This document shows positions 1-11,460 of a stretch of DNA of 64,000 nt, piece after piece. Every line of letters starts with the position of its first letter. Within the stretch, counting starts at the first letter, position 1. Source of the DNA: Centroberyx gerrardi. Taxonomy: Eukaryota > Chordata > Actinopteri > Beryciformes > Berycidae. The position numbers were made by a program, and so were the translations under genes. The stretch is taken from contig NC_136000.1 of NCBI RefSeq assembly GCF_048128805.1, positions 14,664,854-14,728,853 of the forward strand, written 5' to 3'. The notes under the pieces are model-generated. The model saw only the letters and a list, made by a program, of their open reading frames with translations, had not been told where the DNA came from and made no database searches.

Positions 1-460
1 TTTGACTGAGGAATGTATTGAAGTCAACAATACGGCTGCAGGTGTGCTGTACAACCGGCACAGTGCATGCTGGGATTGCGTCTTCCATGTGGTGCGTTTT
101 GTCACTTCTCCGGTTTCAGTTCGTTTGGCCTCAGAATCCTCCAAGTAGGGACAAACTGCCTGTAGCAACGTCATTGTTCTTTCGCTGTAAAGCTTTGAAA
201 GTGACGTGTGGTATTAAATCACTATAGTTTTCATCAGCTCTTTGATCTATCAAAAGCTTTGTTCTGGATGCTTGCTTCACAAAGAAAAAAAAACTTCCTC
301 TAGTTTAATAGCTACTGTGAAAGCCAGTTATGGTTTCACAGACAAACACCAAGCCTAATCCTAGACTAATGGCTTACTAATTATTATGGCTTTTCAAGAA
401 AGAGTTTTTTCAACGGACATGTATTTGATTTTAAATTAGAATTTCTCTCAACAGTTTCAG
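1..460 (+). other. pcsk5-like intron (5' side runs out of window)
   Basis: No Cys-rich exon can be read here. The sequence ends with a pyrimidine-rich tract and an AG at 452-454 and again at 459-460, the two possible acceptors of the first exon in the window. I see no repeat or other gene. Confidence 0.6.
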
Positions 461-3400
461 GCACCAGTGTCGCAGGCATTGCCCCCAGAGCACCTATGAG
501 GACCGGGGGAGGGGTGTGTGTCTGACCTGCCCAGCACCGTGCACCGACTGCAGGAGCAACACACACTGCCTGGCCTGCCAGACTGGCTACTTCCTCAATG
601 GTACCAGTAGGAAAGAATATCACTTTCTCTATTCATTTGGGGTGCTGATCACATTCTACAGGGTTGAAACAACAAGATGACCCTTTTGTCCCATTACTAT
701 GTGTTGAGTTTGTGCTTTATGTTCTCCTAAATCACTATGTACATGAGGGTAATCAATCATTCTTGTTAAAGGACCAGTCTTGGCATGGAGTCTTCATTTG
801 GATTGCAAATCACTTCCACGTCAGCAAATCTGAGGCATGCGATATGTAAATATATGGTTTATGCAAATAGGAAATTAGGATGTTGGGATGGACATGACTG
901 TGTTCTCTGTTATGGGCGACTGGGTAAAATATAAGCTTTTAGGCCATAAAGTAAAGCCTTTAAATCATAAAGAAGAAGATTAGCATGCAAGAATAACAAG
1001 CTACCAAACATTTTCATGCACAGTGCGTCATTTATGTTGCAAATATGAAATGAGTGAGTATGCCTGCTGGAGGATAGTCCATATTTCATGGGCTTGTGAT
1101 TCTACAGTGCGTCAGACAGGATCCAGTCATGGGCGATAAGCTCATTCTCCCCTCTTCAGCCAAGGCTAGTCCAAGGTCCAGTTTCAAAAGATCTAGGTCA
1201 CTGTTTCCTGCCTGGGCAGTTGGATGGAATTTGGAGAGCGAGAGATCCTGGAAGGGCAGACAGAGGAGAAGAGAAGAGCAATAGAGGGAAGGATTTAGAC
1301 AGTCATGCAGTAAATGGAGACACAGAGAGATGAGTGCAAGGTCATCTTTTCTGGGACCACACAGAACCAGTTTTTTAATAAAGGCTTGATTGTACTTGAT
1401 TGTACTAATCCCAAACATTGTGCTTCACTGTTTAAAATGAATGGAGGAAATTTTACTATTTAGTGTCACTTTCTTGAAATGGTTTATGTTTCAATAATGG
1501 ACAGTAGTAAAATAGCTACTATATAATTTCAGCTAGGCTTTCCAAGAGTTCCGGTAGCTGATACAGAGGGATACTCTGCCTGCAAAAGGATCATGTCCTC
1601 TTCCTCTCTGCTGCTCTGTCCTGTCAGGTGGAGAGTGTGTCAAACAGTGCCCACAGCAAACCTTCAGTGACTCCAGTGGATGGCGCTGCCAGTCCTGCCA
1701 CAGCTCGTGCCAGTCGTGCCACGGACCGCGGTCCACAGACTGCAACTTGTGCATTGGTGGGAACGCCCCTCTCCACGGACAGTGTCCTCTGGTTAACTGC
1801 CCACTGGGCCAGTACTTTGACGGTGAGGGGAACGACTGTGATAGGGGCTCATCTGAAGTAGTTCATGTTGTTAATTTCTCTCAATAGGCATCTGTTTTGG
1901 AACATGATCAAAATCATGTTTACAGGCTATTAAGTCCAATGTGAAGCATTTCAGCTGAAAGCCGAGTCAGTAAAGTATCACAATTGAGTTTCCTGACACT
2001 GGAGTTAGTGATTATAATAAATAATATGATACTTTATTGATCCCCTTCAGAGGTCGGGGTCAACTACAGGAAAGTGACCCAGTGATTCAGTATCTTGTTC
2101 AAGGACACTTCAGCAAGGCAGATGCTGAGACAGGGGCTTGAACACAATTGGACCGTCTCCCTACTCACTACATCACCCTGCTGCACACACACTACACCAC
2201 TTTTTATGTTATATTAGAGCCATTTAAGAGCCATTTCAGTTAATTGCAGTGGAGCAATTTGACAAGGCTTCTCTGCCTCGAGCACAGGGTTCTTTACCTG
2301 CTGTCCCATTTGCTGTCTATGTCAACAGTTTCGCTAATTTCAACACAGATGGTCTTACTCCATTGTTTCAACCCCTACAGAAGTCAGGTCGATCATTTAC
2401 ATTCCTACCTCAGTGGTTTGATTATTTACATTCCTGTTGTTTAGAGCAGTGGTTCTCAACTCTGCTCCTCGGGATCCAGAGATCGGCTGTTTTTCAATCC
2501 TACCTGGTAGTTAATAGGATTCACTTGGCATCCCAGGTATAAACCAGTCCCTGATTATACAGCTGGAATGAAAAGTAGCATGGCTCTGGGTCCCGGGTGC
2601 CAGGATTGAGAACCACTAGTTTAAGGGATCAGTGAGTCTGGATGTATATTGTCAAGAGCACCATCATTCAACTGGGTATTTTTCTACACCATCTACTACT
2701 GACCATTATTAGTAAAAAACCTGTTTCAATTGATTTTCTAACCTCAAAACAATTATTACATAGGAAGTAGGATTACTGAATGTTACCTTTGCCATACATT
2801 ATACTTTTTTGATGTCCTTGTCCAATGACTGATAACTTTAAATAGTTAAGGCATATAATAGGACTGAACCAACAATGGTTATATACTATGATGGGTCACT
2901 TATTTATGAGTCACACTTCCTGTCTGCAGTGAGTTACTCCTTGCAGTTGGAAAATGTCAAAGGTTGCCCATTAACACAAATACATTGAAAATGCACTGTA
3001 TCAGTGGTGAGCAAACAATGAGAACAAGCACCCAGTCCAGTGCTCCATCTTGTTATTGATCGTCTCAGATTATTTAATCATTTGAACCTCAGCAACACCA
3101 AGCTGATAGCTTATAATGCTTCCCCCTAGTGGTAAAGATAGTTAAAGGAGGAAAAACTCCAGTAACACTTTTAAAGAGTTTTAAAGAGTAACTCCACACT
3201 AAAACACTTCTTTTGAGTTGTACACTGGTATTTAGTGCTGTTTAGTTATGAAATACAACAATGTCGGTCATACTGTCAACATTTGAGCACAAATGTGCCG
3301 GTACCCTATTTATCTCACTAAACCTGGCTCAGTTTGCCCTCCAGTGGTTAAAATGAGCAGCTGGTGTTCAGTTGGAGATACAGCTGTGTACAAGGATAAT

Positions 3401-6400
3401 TCTCCTAAGATATATCATTTGGTAAAAAAAAAACAGCCCCAGTATAAAGGTGGATTTGAGACACTCCACCCCGGCCCAACCTCAAACCCCCCTCCTCTCC
3501 CCAGTATTTCATGCCTACTTTCTTGCATTTTTCAAAACCAGCAGTAGGCAGAGAGAAGCTCAAACTGGGTGCAAAATTAACCTTTAATGGGATTTTGTAT
3601 CTTTCCCTGCTTTCTGTCAAATTGTCATGATGTAAAATGAGGTCGCTCTGCTCACTGCTCTAATTTCAGGGAAAAATAGTGAATGCCACTCATGTGATGC
3701 ATCCTGTAAGACCTGCTTTGGCCCACAAGCGCTGGATTGCTCCTCTTGTTACACAGGTATAAATATTTATATTTACTCTCTTTGGCCATGACAAAGGATT
3801 GAAACATTCTCTCATCACTTACTGTGTGTTTGTGTGACACAGGGATTTTCCTGGACCAGGACAGTTCTTGTGTAGAACACTGTCCGCCAGGCTCCTATGC
3901 CAACTCTGCCACTCAGCTGTGTGAGGACTGCTCGCCAAACTGCGAGGCCTGCGTGGACACCAGTGATAACTGTATTAGCTGCTCCAAAGGCAGCTATAAA
4001 CTCTTTCTCCACCAGGGGAGGTGCTGGTCTAATTGCCCAGAGTAAGCATAAGGACGAACGTTTGACCAAATCCAAGCAGCAGAAAAAAGAAAAACACTAG
4101 TAAAGACAGCATGTTCATTTCCACCTACTGTGCTTTCTTATCTTATCAACTGACTCCTACATTTATTTTCAGAGGTTTCTTTGAGACAGCGGAAGCGTCA
4201 TGTGAAGCCTGTGACAGCTCCTGTCTGACATGTGATGGAACCAAGTCCCAGTGTCTGTCCTGCGCTGATGGCCACTTCCTGGAGAGTGGTTTGTGTCGAC
4301 TCAACTGTTCGCTGCGGACCTATCCTGCAGACGACGGTACCTGCAGGCGCTGCCCCCCCCACTGTGACGTTTGCTCAGACGACAGGACCTGCTTCAGTGA
4401 GTTATTAGCCATCTGGGCCATCTAAACTTCCAGTAGAAAAACAGGAGCATTTATCCACCCCACTTTCCCCTCATTCTAAAAGGATAATGCTTTAAAATGA
4501 ATAATGAATGGTACCATGTACCACGACCAGAAATCTCTCCTGTTTCTGTTACCTCTGTCCCATCATTATTTCAGAATGCAGCTTCCTCTACCTGATGCTG
4601 AATGGTGTGTGTAAGGCTAGTTGTCCCATGGGCTACTATGAGAACATGGAGGACGGCCTGTGTGTTGAGTGCCACGCCACCTGTGGCAGCTGCTCAGGGC
4701 CGGCGGCAGGTGACTGTGAGACCTGCTCTACGTTAACCCCCAAACTGTATGAAGGTGTGTGCTCCAAGGACTGCCCCACTGCCACTTACTATGAGACTGC
4801 AGCCATGGAATGTCAAGGTGAGCCTCTCCATATTAAGATTTAAATTGTTTGTTAGATTTTTATATTAGATTTATTAGTCTTCTGTCCATGTTATGTCTTG
4901 CACTTGTCAAATGAGGTCCTGTTGTTCATGTGCATGGGTGCCTCATCTATAATAAATGTATAGTTTGTATAGCACTTTTAAAGTTTAGAAACTGCTTAAC
5001 AATCACGAGAAACAAAAGATACAGAAACACAAGAAAAGGTTACACAAGAAAAGAAGAGGACAGCGGCAAAAACACATAGCCATGAGGGTTTGAGGGTGGG
5101 ATACGGATCCTGGATAAGGTAAGGGATGTTATACCAACAAACCAATATAGTGGAACAATGCTGGAAAGGCAAACATCATTACATAATTTTGATAGACAAC
5201 ATTAATGACAGAATTTACAGCATGCATATGCAACTCCAAAATTGCAGACTGTATTTACTGTATCTAGAATTACAACAGCTTCAGTATCATGTGTTATCTG
5301 TAAGGGCTTTTCCAGGTTATTGATATAAACTTAATCATACACTGTCACACCTACAAGTCAACGGGGAAGTGATCACACCCTTTTCTGTGAATAGAGTGAC
5401 ATAGCGTAGTTGAAGTGACGCTTGGCACGCGATTTGTTTTATTATGTGCAGAGTGCCACCAGACCTGCGCGAGCTGCTTGGGTCCCGAGGCAAACCAGTG
5501 CACCCAGTGTGAGAAGGGGCTGGTGCTGGACCCAAACACACTGTTGTGTGGAGTGACAGGCGACACAGACTGCCCACCCAGGACCTACCTGCACGACGAC
5601 CAGTTCACCTGCATGGGCTGCCACCGCCACTGTTATTCCTGTGAGGGGCCGGGGCACGATGAATGCCAGACCTGCGCTGTGCCTAAATACCTCCACAGTA
5701 AGCAGCCACCACTCATGTTCAGCTGCTATTTCAAACAGTAAAGTGGCTCTGAGTGTAAAAAAAAATAAAAAATCAACAGAAAAGTCAATCACATCTAAAA
5801 ATCCATATCCCAAATGTCATTTCAGGAACTAAAAAAAAAGGCTTGTTTTTAACTTGACAATCATTAATTTCTAAGTTTATCCAATGGGGTTTGAAAGGGT
5901 TTCATAAGGTCAAGGGTGGTAGAATTTTCTCAACCCATAGGGGAACATATAATCCTGAAAATCACCCACAATTGGAGTTACCAGGTTTTCACATGACAAC
6001 AGCAATATGCTTGTTCTAATAAAGTAATAAACAAGTAAAGACGAGTATAATAAATATAGACGAGTAATAAAAATCACATTTCAGTCTAGCTTAAAAGGTT
6101 GCGTGAAATTGATCAGCAGTTATGGATATTTTGATAATGTGAAGAGTTCTTAATTCCTATTTGAGATATTGGATGGTGGGTGATGGCATGAATTTGGAAA
6201 ATAACCATACGCCTTGGTCTGAAAGGATCTTTGTGGAGACAGAAATGGTTCTTCTTCAGTTGCCACCTTTATTTTTCTGTGTGTATGATGGACATTATGT
6301 GTGTGTGTGTGTGTGTGTGTGTGCTATTCTCCAGACAGCACCTGTGTGAGTGAGTGTCCGGCTGGCACATACAGCACAAGGCAGGAAGCTGATGGGACAG

Positions 6401-8618
6401 AGCTGGGGTTCTGTTCACCATGTGACCACGTCTGTTCCACCTGCACCGGGGCGTCGCCTAAAGATTGCCTCAGCTGTTCTCCAGGATACCTGCGCCTCCT
6501 CCCCCTCTGTGTCTCCCATTGTCCCAAAGGGTAAAAAGCCCAAACCAGGAAATGTTTACTTTGTGTTAAAAACACAAGCTCTCTTGTCAAACTCTGTTGA
6601 CATTCCCCTCACCCTTTGCCCCCTGATGTAAAAGCTTGATTAAACACACAAGTCTGGAAATAAACCAGAATTGCTAACGGAGCGAGGATCCAGTATGCAA
6701 ATCAGTTTCTCAGATTACCTCAGCAACTTAAAATGGAAGTTCACTTGAAAAAAATGGGTCACAAATTGTAATGCGTATTCTTTTTCTATACAATCATTTT
6801 ATAAACTATTATTACCTCTGCCAAAGAGGTTATGTTTTGTCAGTCAGCAGGATATCTTAAAAACCTATAAACAGATTTCAGTGAAATTTGGTGGACAGAT
6901 CGGTCTTGGCCCAAGGAACAATCAATCAGATTTTGGTGGTGATCCAGATCTGGGATTTTCGCGATTAAACGATTATCGTTTTTTAGCCATAACTATGAAA
7001 CTAACAGAGATAGAGATTTGACTAAGCGTATGTTTACAGGTTCAAGAAATCAATTTAACTTAAAATTTGAGTGATATCTTTGGGTGCAACAGCAAGTTGG
7101 AGAATTGCCCAACATAGGCATTTGTGCTTTCTGAATGCCGTCTAGTTTGTTAATACTGATCCTCTCATGTGTCTTGTCAGGTACTACAGAGAGGGCTCCA
7201 GCTGTGAGAAATGTGATCGTTCCTGTGAGCTGTGTACGGGACCGGGGCCCGAGTCCTGCAGGGCCTGTTCCCCTCCTCTCCTGGAGCTGCAAGGCACCAA
7301 GCTGTGCGTCGAGCACTGTCCACACCGCTTCTATCAGCTGAATTATGTCTGCAAACAGTGCCACACCAGCTGCCAGACCTGCACAGGTACCAGCCATGAA
7401 ACAAACATTTGATTACGATATCACGATTGTGATTATGATATAGTGCAGATCAACATCACAGCCTATTGTCCACCTGTAGCCTATATCTTGCCTACGTGTG
7501 AACATATTTGCCATTCCTTTGTCCTCTTAGGTTAGGCGGTAAAAGGACATTTGTATGTATGTTTGCAGATGCCTCGCCTCAGGGATGCATGACGTGCGAC
7601 TGGGGTAGCACCCTAAAGGAAAATGTCTGCTATCCGCGTTGTGAGGAGGGGAGGTACTTCTCAAAAGAGGTGAGCTCTGAGCCAGGAGTCATGCTCCATT
7701 GCATTAACCCTATCATAATCATTATAAATAAAGGCAAAAGATAACCATTACCATCTTATTTCATTATAAAGTACAAATGTGGACGCATTTTTTTCTGAGT
7801 AAAGCAGAAAAACTGTAAAAGTGTTTTTGCTGTGGTACACTGGTTGTCATATTCATAAATTACATGCTGCTCAATTGTTGGTCCTCCATAATATGCATTT
7901 CAAATATGTATATATGCAACTTAGAACTTACATATGTTTCTTATATTTGGCCAGTACAATTATTCTTTTTGAATCATTGCCATTGCAGGAGACTTGTGAG
8001 CCCTGTGACAGCTCCTGTAGACACTGTACAGGCCCCAGACCGGACCAGTGTCTGACGTGCCCCCGTGACTCTGCCCTTCACGCTGTGGAGAACCGCTGCG
8101 CCCGTTGCTGCCAGGCCGGAGGGAATGACACCGATTGCTGCGTTTGTGACACTCGCTCAGGTAGAGTCCCCTGCCAGTCTTAAGCAACAATTGCTTAGAT
8201 ATGACCACCTACTAACAGCTGTTTTTTTGTTCTAGCTCTGTGTGTGGAGGCGCCCCAGCCCAAGTCAGGAGACAACCAGGCAGCAGGCATGAATATGTCA
8301 TCCGGAGCTCTCAAGCACACCTCGGCCGCCTTGCCCGTCGCCCTGCTGCTGGCGCTGGGGTTGGCTCTAGCTGTATTTGGCTTGGTCAAGGCCCATGCCA
8401 GGAAGAGGCTATGCTGGAGCCAGAGCTATGAGAGACTGAGCGGCAGTGCCAGCAGCAGTATGCCCCACGGCGTGCCCGAGCCAGACAGTGGGGACGAGGC
8501 AGATGTGGTGTACACCAGCAAGGGGGGATCAGTGTATCGACGCTACAGCTTCATCCACGAGCAGGACACAGATGCAGACCAGGACGTGGATGAGAGCACT
8601 TATCTCAACCGATCTTAG
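461..8618 (+). CDS. pcsk5 (pcsk5b-like): Proprotein convertase PCSK5-like, membrane-anchored form, 3' part (12 coding exons; 5' end outside window)
   Basis: PCSK5 is a furin-family serine protease that cleaves secreted precursors at basic sites. Only its C-terminal half is here. Exons read as 461(or 455)-600, 1628-1822, 3670-3756, 3843-4041, 4173-4396, 4575-4817, 5452-5697, 6335-6530, 7181-7386, 7569-7669, 7989-8160 and 8236-8618. All have AG/GT borders and joining phases, giving about 796 residues without a stop. They carry about 13 CxxCxxxCxxC cores, for example CQSCHSSCQSC (exon 2) and CKQCHTSCQTC (exon 9), separated by CP-G-Y linkers typical of furin-like repeats. The last exon encodes a helix at 8325-8387 and a cytoplasmic tail. 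Secreted PCSK6 ends in a PLAC domain with no membrane anchor, so PCSK5 long form fits better. The catalytic, P and first Cys-rich parts must lie upstream. The first exon start is ambiguous between two AGs; both keep the frame. Confidence 0.93.
601..1627 (+). other. pcsk5-like intron, no recognised content
   Basis: The donor GTACCA at 601 and the acceptor CTGTCAG ending at 1627 bracket the intron. Short open frames on both strands near 1086-1418 resemble no family I know and are probably chance. Confidence 0.7.
2015..2200. repeat. Degraded teleost interspersed repeat fragment
   Basis: Two blocks, TTTATTGATCCCCTTCAG near 2033-2050 and TTGTTCAAGGACACTTCAG near 2095-2113, are in an order I recognise from a very common dispersed repeat in fish genomes. 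The fragment lacks clear ends, so I cannot assign a superfamily. Confidence 0.5.
2447..2618. mobile_element. hAT-type MITE (about 172 bp)
   Basis: The left end CAGTGGTTCTCAAC (2447-2460) is matched in inverse by TTGAGAACCACTA ending at 2618. CAGTGGTTCTCAA is the classic terminus of Charlie-like hAT elements. The flanking octamers GTTTAGAG (2439-2446) and GTTTAAGG (2619-2626) fit an 8-bp hAT target duplication that has since diverged at two positions. No coding capacity, so it is a non-autonomous copy. Confidence 0.8.
4818..5451 (+). other. pcsk5-like intron with a repeat tail
   Basis: AT-rich intron. Around 4955-5000 it contains TTTGTATAGCACTTTTAAAG, which resembles the 'tttatatagcactttt' segment of a dispersed teleost repeat seen again at 38505-38565. 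Otherwise nothing is recognised. Confidence 0.55.
5698..6334 (+). other. pcsk5-like intron ending in a GT microsatellite
   Basis: AT-rich intron with no recognisable gene. Its last part is a pure GT run at 6299-6323, followed by only about 11 bases before the acceptor AG at 6333-6334. Confidence 0.75.
6299..6323. repeat. (GT)n microsatellite at a splice acceptor
   Basis: About 12 uninterrupted GT units lie where the polypyrimidine tract of the exon starting at 6335 would be expected. Only CTATTCTCCAG separates the repeat from the exon. Confidence 0.95.
6531..7180 (+). other. pcsk5-like intron with an interspersed repeat
   Basis: The intron contains the repeat at 6813-6960 described separately. 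The rest is AT-rich. Confidence 0.7.
6813..6960. repeat. Dispersed teleost repeat beginning with a short palindrome
   Basis: The block opens with the near-palindrome ACCTCTGCCAAAGAGGT (6813-6829) and continues through GTCAGCAGGAT and GAAATTTGGTGGACAGAT to the word GGTCTTGGCCCAAGG. I recognise this order as the head of an abundant teleost repeat usually starting ACCTCCGCCAAGGAGGT. Family name uncertain. Confidence 0.6.
7670..7988 (+). other. pcsk5-like intron, nothing recognised
   Basis: AT-rich intron between a phase-0 donor (GAG|GTGAGC) and the acceptor TTGCAG ending at 7988. It is the only phase-0 junction among these exons. Confidence 0.75.
8236..8618 (+). other. Terminal exon of pcsk5-like: transmembrane helix and sorting tail
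   Basis: This exon marks the membrane-anchored long isoform. A short luminal stretch is followed by a 21-residue Ala/Leu/Val helix at 8325-8387, then a basic stop-transfer run (KAHARKR). The cytoplasmic tail of about 75 residues carries YERL (8427-8438), a fit to the YxxL-type adaptor motif. It also has two acidic clusters, PDSGDEAD with a casein-kinase-2-like serine, and EQDTDADQDVDE near the end. PCSK5 long-form and furin tails are known to use acidic clusters and tyrosine motifs for trans-Golgi retrieval, so this tail probably cycles the protease between the Golgi and the surface. That role is inferred from motifs only. Confidence 0.85.
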
Positions 8619-9001
8619 AGGCATCCCACCCACTAGAGCTTACAGTAGCTGAGGAATGTATTGTGGATGTACACAGTCCCAATGTCAAGACTGAGATTAG
8701 AGGGATTCAAAGCAGTTTAGTTGAATTTTAGAATGGAATGTATTGGTATCTATTGTGTTGCTTTTTGACTATTGTTGAGATTAATTTTATTCTACAAAGT
8801 GCCTTTATCTGTATACCGCACATTATTAGAAGAGGCTTTTGTGAGTGAAAGAGTGAAATGAAGTGATCATGTAGAACGACTCTATCTGTATGCTGCACAT
8901 TATTAGAAGAGGTATTTGTGAATTAAACAGTGAAATGAAGTGATCATGTAATGACTAAATTTCATACCAGTTATTGTAAATAGAAATATAACTGCAATAA
9001 A
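8619..9001 (+). other. pcsk5-like 3' UTR with polyadenylation signal
   Basis: The 3' UTR runs from the TAG stop to an AATAAA at 8996-9001. It carries a tandem duplication of about 68 bp, at 8806-8873 and 8883-8950 (77-bp period). Confidence 0.8.
8806..8950. repeat. Two-copy tandem duplication in pcsk5-like 3' UTR
   Basis: Both copies start TATCTGTAT and share GCACATTATTAGAAGAGG and TGAAATGAAGTGATCATGTA, with a few substitutions between. The period is 77 bp. Confidence 0.95.
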
Positions 9002-9591
9002 GGCTTCTTTTCTACTTTATTCATTCCCTCAACACACCTTTAAAACTGTCTGCATGGATGATGGCTATTTACCATGAGAGGGATATTTGCTGTTTTGAGC
9101 ACGTGTTGTAAGATGATATGAGGATATTGAAAATATGACGTGTGCAACAGAATGAGGCTATGCCACCTGATAAAACAATATTATGTGCACAATACACCAA
9201 TTTAAGAACTCAAGAAAATACAATTGTTTCAGTTTCAGAGCACATAAACCCTTCATGTAAAGATGTCGTGTAAAGGTTGAAATATGTTGAACTCTGCAGT
9301 AACATTTATAGCTGGAGAAGTTTACTCTGCTCAAATAGTGATCATAGGATACAGCAGGACATAGTTGATCAGATCCTGCTATCTAACAGCAAATAGATGT
9401 TGAAATATTTCCTAGACACTTCCTCTTACAACATAGTTTGACACACCTTCTTAAGGGGGTGATTATATTTGCATTGCCATTTAAAATGAAGCGCATGAGC
9501 CTCTCCCCACTTGCTTTTAGTATAACCTCCAGTGTAGACAGTGTAACCTGTGTTGCAGCAGTCTTTATTTCTTATAGCACGCAACTAAAAC
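9002..9591 (+). other. Intergenic spacer with the likely gcnt3 promoter or 5' UTR
   Basis: This AT-rich 590 bp separates the pcsk5-like polyadenylation signal from the gcnt3 start codon. No open frame is convincing. A 3' splice-like CTGTGTTGCAG ends near 9557, so a non-coding first exon of gcnt3 may lie upstream. Confidence 0.45.
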
Positions 9592-10896
9592 ATGGCTCTT
9601 ACTAGGCCATCAGACTGTAAGAGATTCATCAAGACCCTCTTTCTCATCCTCATGTGTACGCTCCTTTCCTTTGTGCTTTGGCAAACAGGCTCCGACAGGC
9701 ATTTATTGCCTGATCTCAAAGTGCCACAGCAATACTCTGATGACCTGCCTGGCTGCTCAGCTATCATCCAGGGAGACATTGGGAAGAAAGGCGAAATAGA
9801 TGGGCTTCTGGCATCTAAAAGAAGAAAACTTCTATCTGAGGATTACTACCTTAATGTGACAAAGGACTGTCAGGCCTACATCAAAAATAGAGGGTTCAAT
9901 ACAATGCCCCTCAGCATGGAGGAGAGAGACTTTCCCCTTGCCTACTCCATAGTGATCCATGAGAAGATTGAGATGTTTGAGCGACTCCTGCGCGCCGTCT
10001 ACAATCCTCAGAACGTCTACTGTGTGCACGTGGACCAGAAAACCTCTGAAGAATTTAAGAAAGCTGTGAAGGCAATTATTTCTTGCTTGCCCAATGTGTT
10101 TGTAGCCAGTAAATTAGAAAGTGTGATTTATGCCTCGTGGTCTCGAGTGCAAGCAGATCTTAACTGCATGGAGGATCTGCTGAAGTCACCTGTCCAGTGG
10201 AGGTACCTGCTCAACACCTGTGGGACGGACTTCCCCATCAAAACCAATAGAGAGATGGTTCAGGCACTGAAGGTCCTCAATGGAAGGAACAGTTTGGAGT
10301 CTGAGGCCACCAATAACCACAAGAAAAGCCGCTGGCAGTATCATTACAACGTCACCAACACTATCAAATGGACGAATATTTTGAAAAGTCCCCCTCCCAT
10401 CAGCAGCCCCATGTTCTCAGGAAATGCCTACTTTGTGGTGACGAGAGACTTTGTGATACATGTGCTAGAGAACAGAGAGGTTCGGGCTTTTCTGGAGTGG
10501 GAGAAGGACACATACAGCCCTGATGAGCACATGTGGGCCACTCTGCAGAGGATGCCCTCTGTGCCTGGGTCGCTGCCTGCCAACAGCAAGTACGACGAGT
10601 CAGACATGCACGCCATCGCTCGGGCGGTGAAGTGGAGCTATTTGACGGGAGATGTGAAGAAAGGAGCCCCGTACCCTCCGTGCACTGGGAATTACAGAAG
10701 AGCGGTTTGTGTATACGGGGCTGGTGACCTCCAGTGGCTTTTTCAACAACACCACCTCATTGCGAATAAGTTTGATCCAGAGGTTGATGACGTTGCCATT
10801 AGATGTCTCGAGTCATTCCTTCACTTCAAAGCAATTCGCAATCGGTCATCACCAGAACATCCGCTTGGTTTCTTGTCAAGTGTATCTAAGTTATAA
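9592..10896 (+). CDS. gcnt3: Core 2 beta-1,6-N-acetylglucosaminyltransferase, GCNT3-type
   Basis: A GT14-family Golgi enzyme that adds beta-1,6-GlcNAc to O-glycans (core 2; mammalian GCNT3 also makes core 4 and I branches) on mucin-type glycoproteins. The 434-residue type II protein has a short basic cytoplasmic end, a helix at about residues 13-30 ([15 protein letters not shown]), a stem, and the catalytic domain from about residue 115. Family blocks include [54 protein letters not shown] and [14 protein letters not shown]. Glu312 in DEH aligns with the catalytic glutamate of the family. Length (human GCNT3, 438) and several blocks fit GCNT3 better than GCNT1, and bnip2 and foxb1 as neighbours agree. 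The coding region is a single exon, as usual for this family. GCNT1 or GCNT4 identity is less likely. Confidence 0.92.
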   Translation: MALTRPSDCKRFIKTLFLILMCTLLSFVLWQTGSDRHLLPDLKVPQQYSDDLPGCSAIIQGDIGKKGEIDGLLASKRRKLLSEDYYLNVTKDCQAYIKNRGFNTMPLSMEERDFPLAYSIVIHEKIEMFERLLRAVYNPQNVYCVHVDQKTSEEFKKAVKAIISCLPNVFVASKLESVIYASWSRVQADLNCMEDLLKSPVQWRYLLNTCGTDFPIKTNREMVQALKVLNGRNSLESEATNNHKKSRWQYHYNVTNTIKWTNILKSPPPISSPMFSGNAYFVVTRDFVIHVLENREVRAFLEWEKDTYSPDEHMWATLQRMPSVPGSLPANSKYDESDMHAIARAVKWSYLTGDVKKGAPYPPCTGNYRRAVCVYGAGDLQWLFQQHHLIANKFDPEVDDVAIRCLESFLHFKAIRNRSSPEHPLGFLSSVSKL

Positions 10897-11460
10897 GTAT
10901 GTTTAAGTTTATTAATGTCTGACATGTAGTGTAATAATGCATGTGGCAGCCAGAGCAGATGGACAAGTAATTTTGTAAATATTACTGTAAATACTGTTAC
11001 GGACTTGATGTATGGAGACTGGAGAAGTGTATTTTAAAATATTCTATTCTAATATTCCTATTCCTATTTATTGGTCAGCAGTGCCATCTAGTGGGTTGAC
11101 AGTGGCACAGGTCTACAGAGCATTACTTTACCTTGGTGGTCATCAACAAGTTGTGAGGTTGTATTATTGAAGAAAACAGTCTTGACAAACATTGTTCATG
11201 ACATTAAGTGAAGCTTTACAGGTGTTTTGGGTGCTATACAATTTCTGATACAATGCAAATGGTCTCACTGTGAAATTGCCATTGCAAAAATGGCACTATA
11301 CCTAATAAATAAATACAAAACAACTATGTGGATCCATCAATTTACTTGCAGGAAATAATGTCATCTTAAGCCTTGACCTACAGTACATCTCTGCTTCAGA
11401 TTGTAGCTCACAAATGTCCTCCTCGATCCCTCCACAAGTCAGAGGGCACATTCAAGTGAG
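10897..11460 (+). other. gcnt3 3' UTR and convergent gap to bnip2
   Basis: Overlapping AATAAA signals occur at 11304-11309 and 11308-11313. The bnip2 signal on the opposite strand is at 11476-11481, so the two transcripts end about 160 bp apart. Confidence 0.75.

Larger units (their letters stand above)
1823..3669 (+). other. Large pcsk5-like intron with dispersed repeats
   Basis: This is the longest pcsk5 intron in the window. It contains a degraded interspersed repeat at about 2015-2200 and a small hAT-type MITE at 2447-2618, listed separately. The remainder (2620-3669) is AT-rich and unremarkable. Confidence 0.75.

Noticed and set aside
384..623. 79-codon frame on the minus strand
   Set aside because: It is the antisense shadow of the first pcsk5-like exon, whose plus-strand Cys-rich reading with splice sites is clearly the real one.
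9592..10896. Identity as GCNT1
   Set aside because: Sequence blocks, length and the bnip2/foxb1 neighbours fit GCNT3 better, though a tree would settle it.
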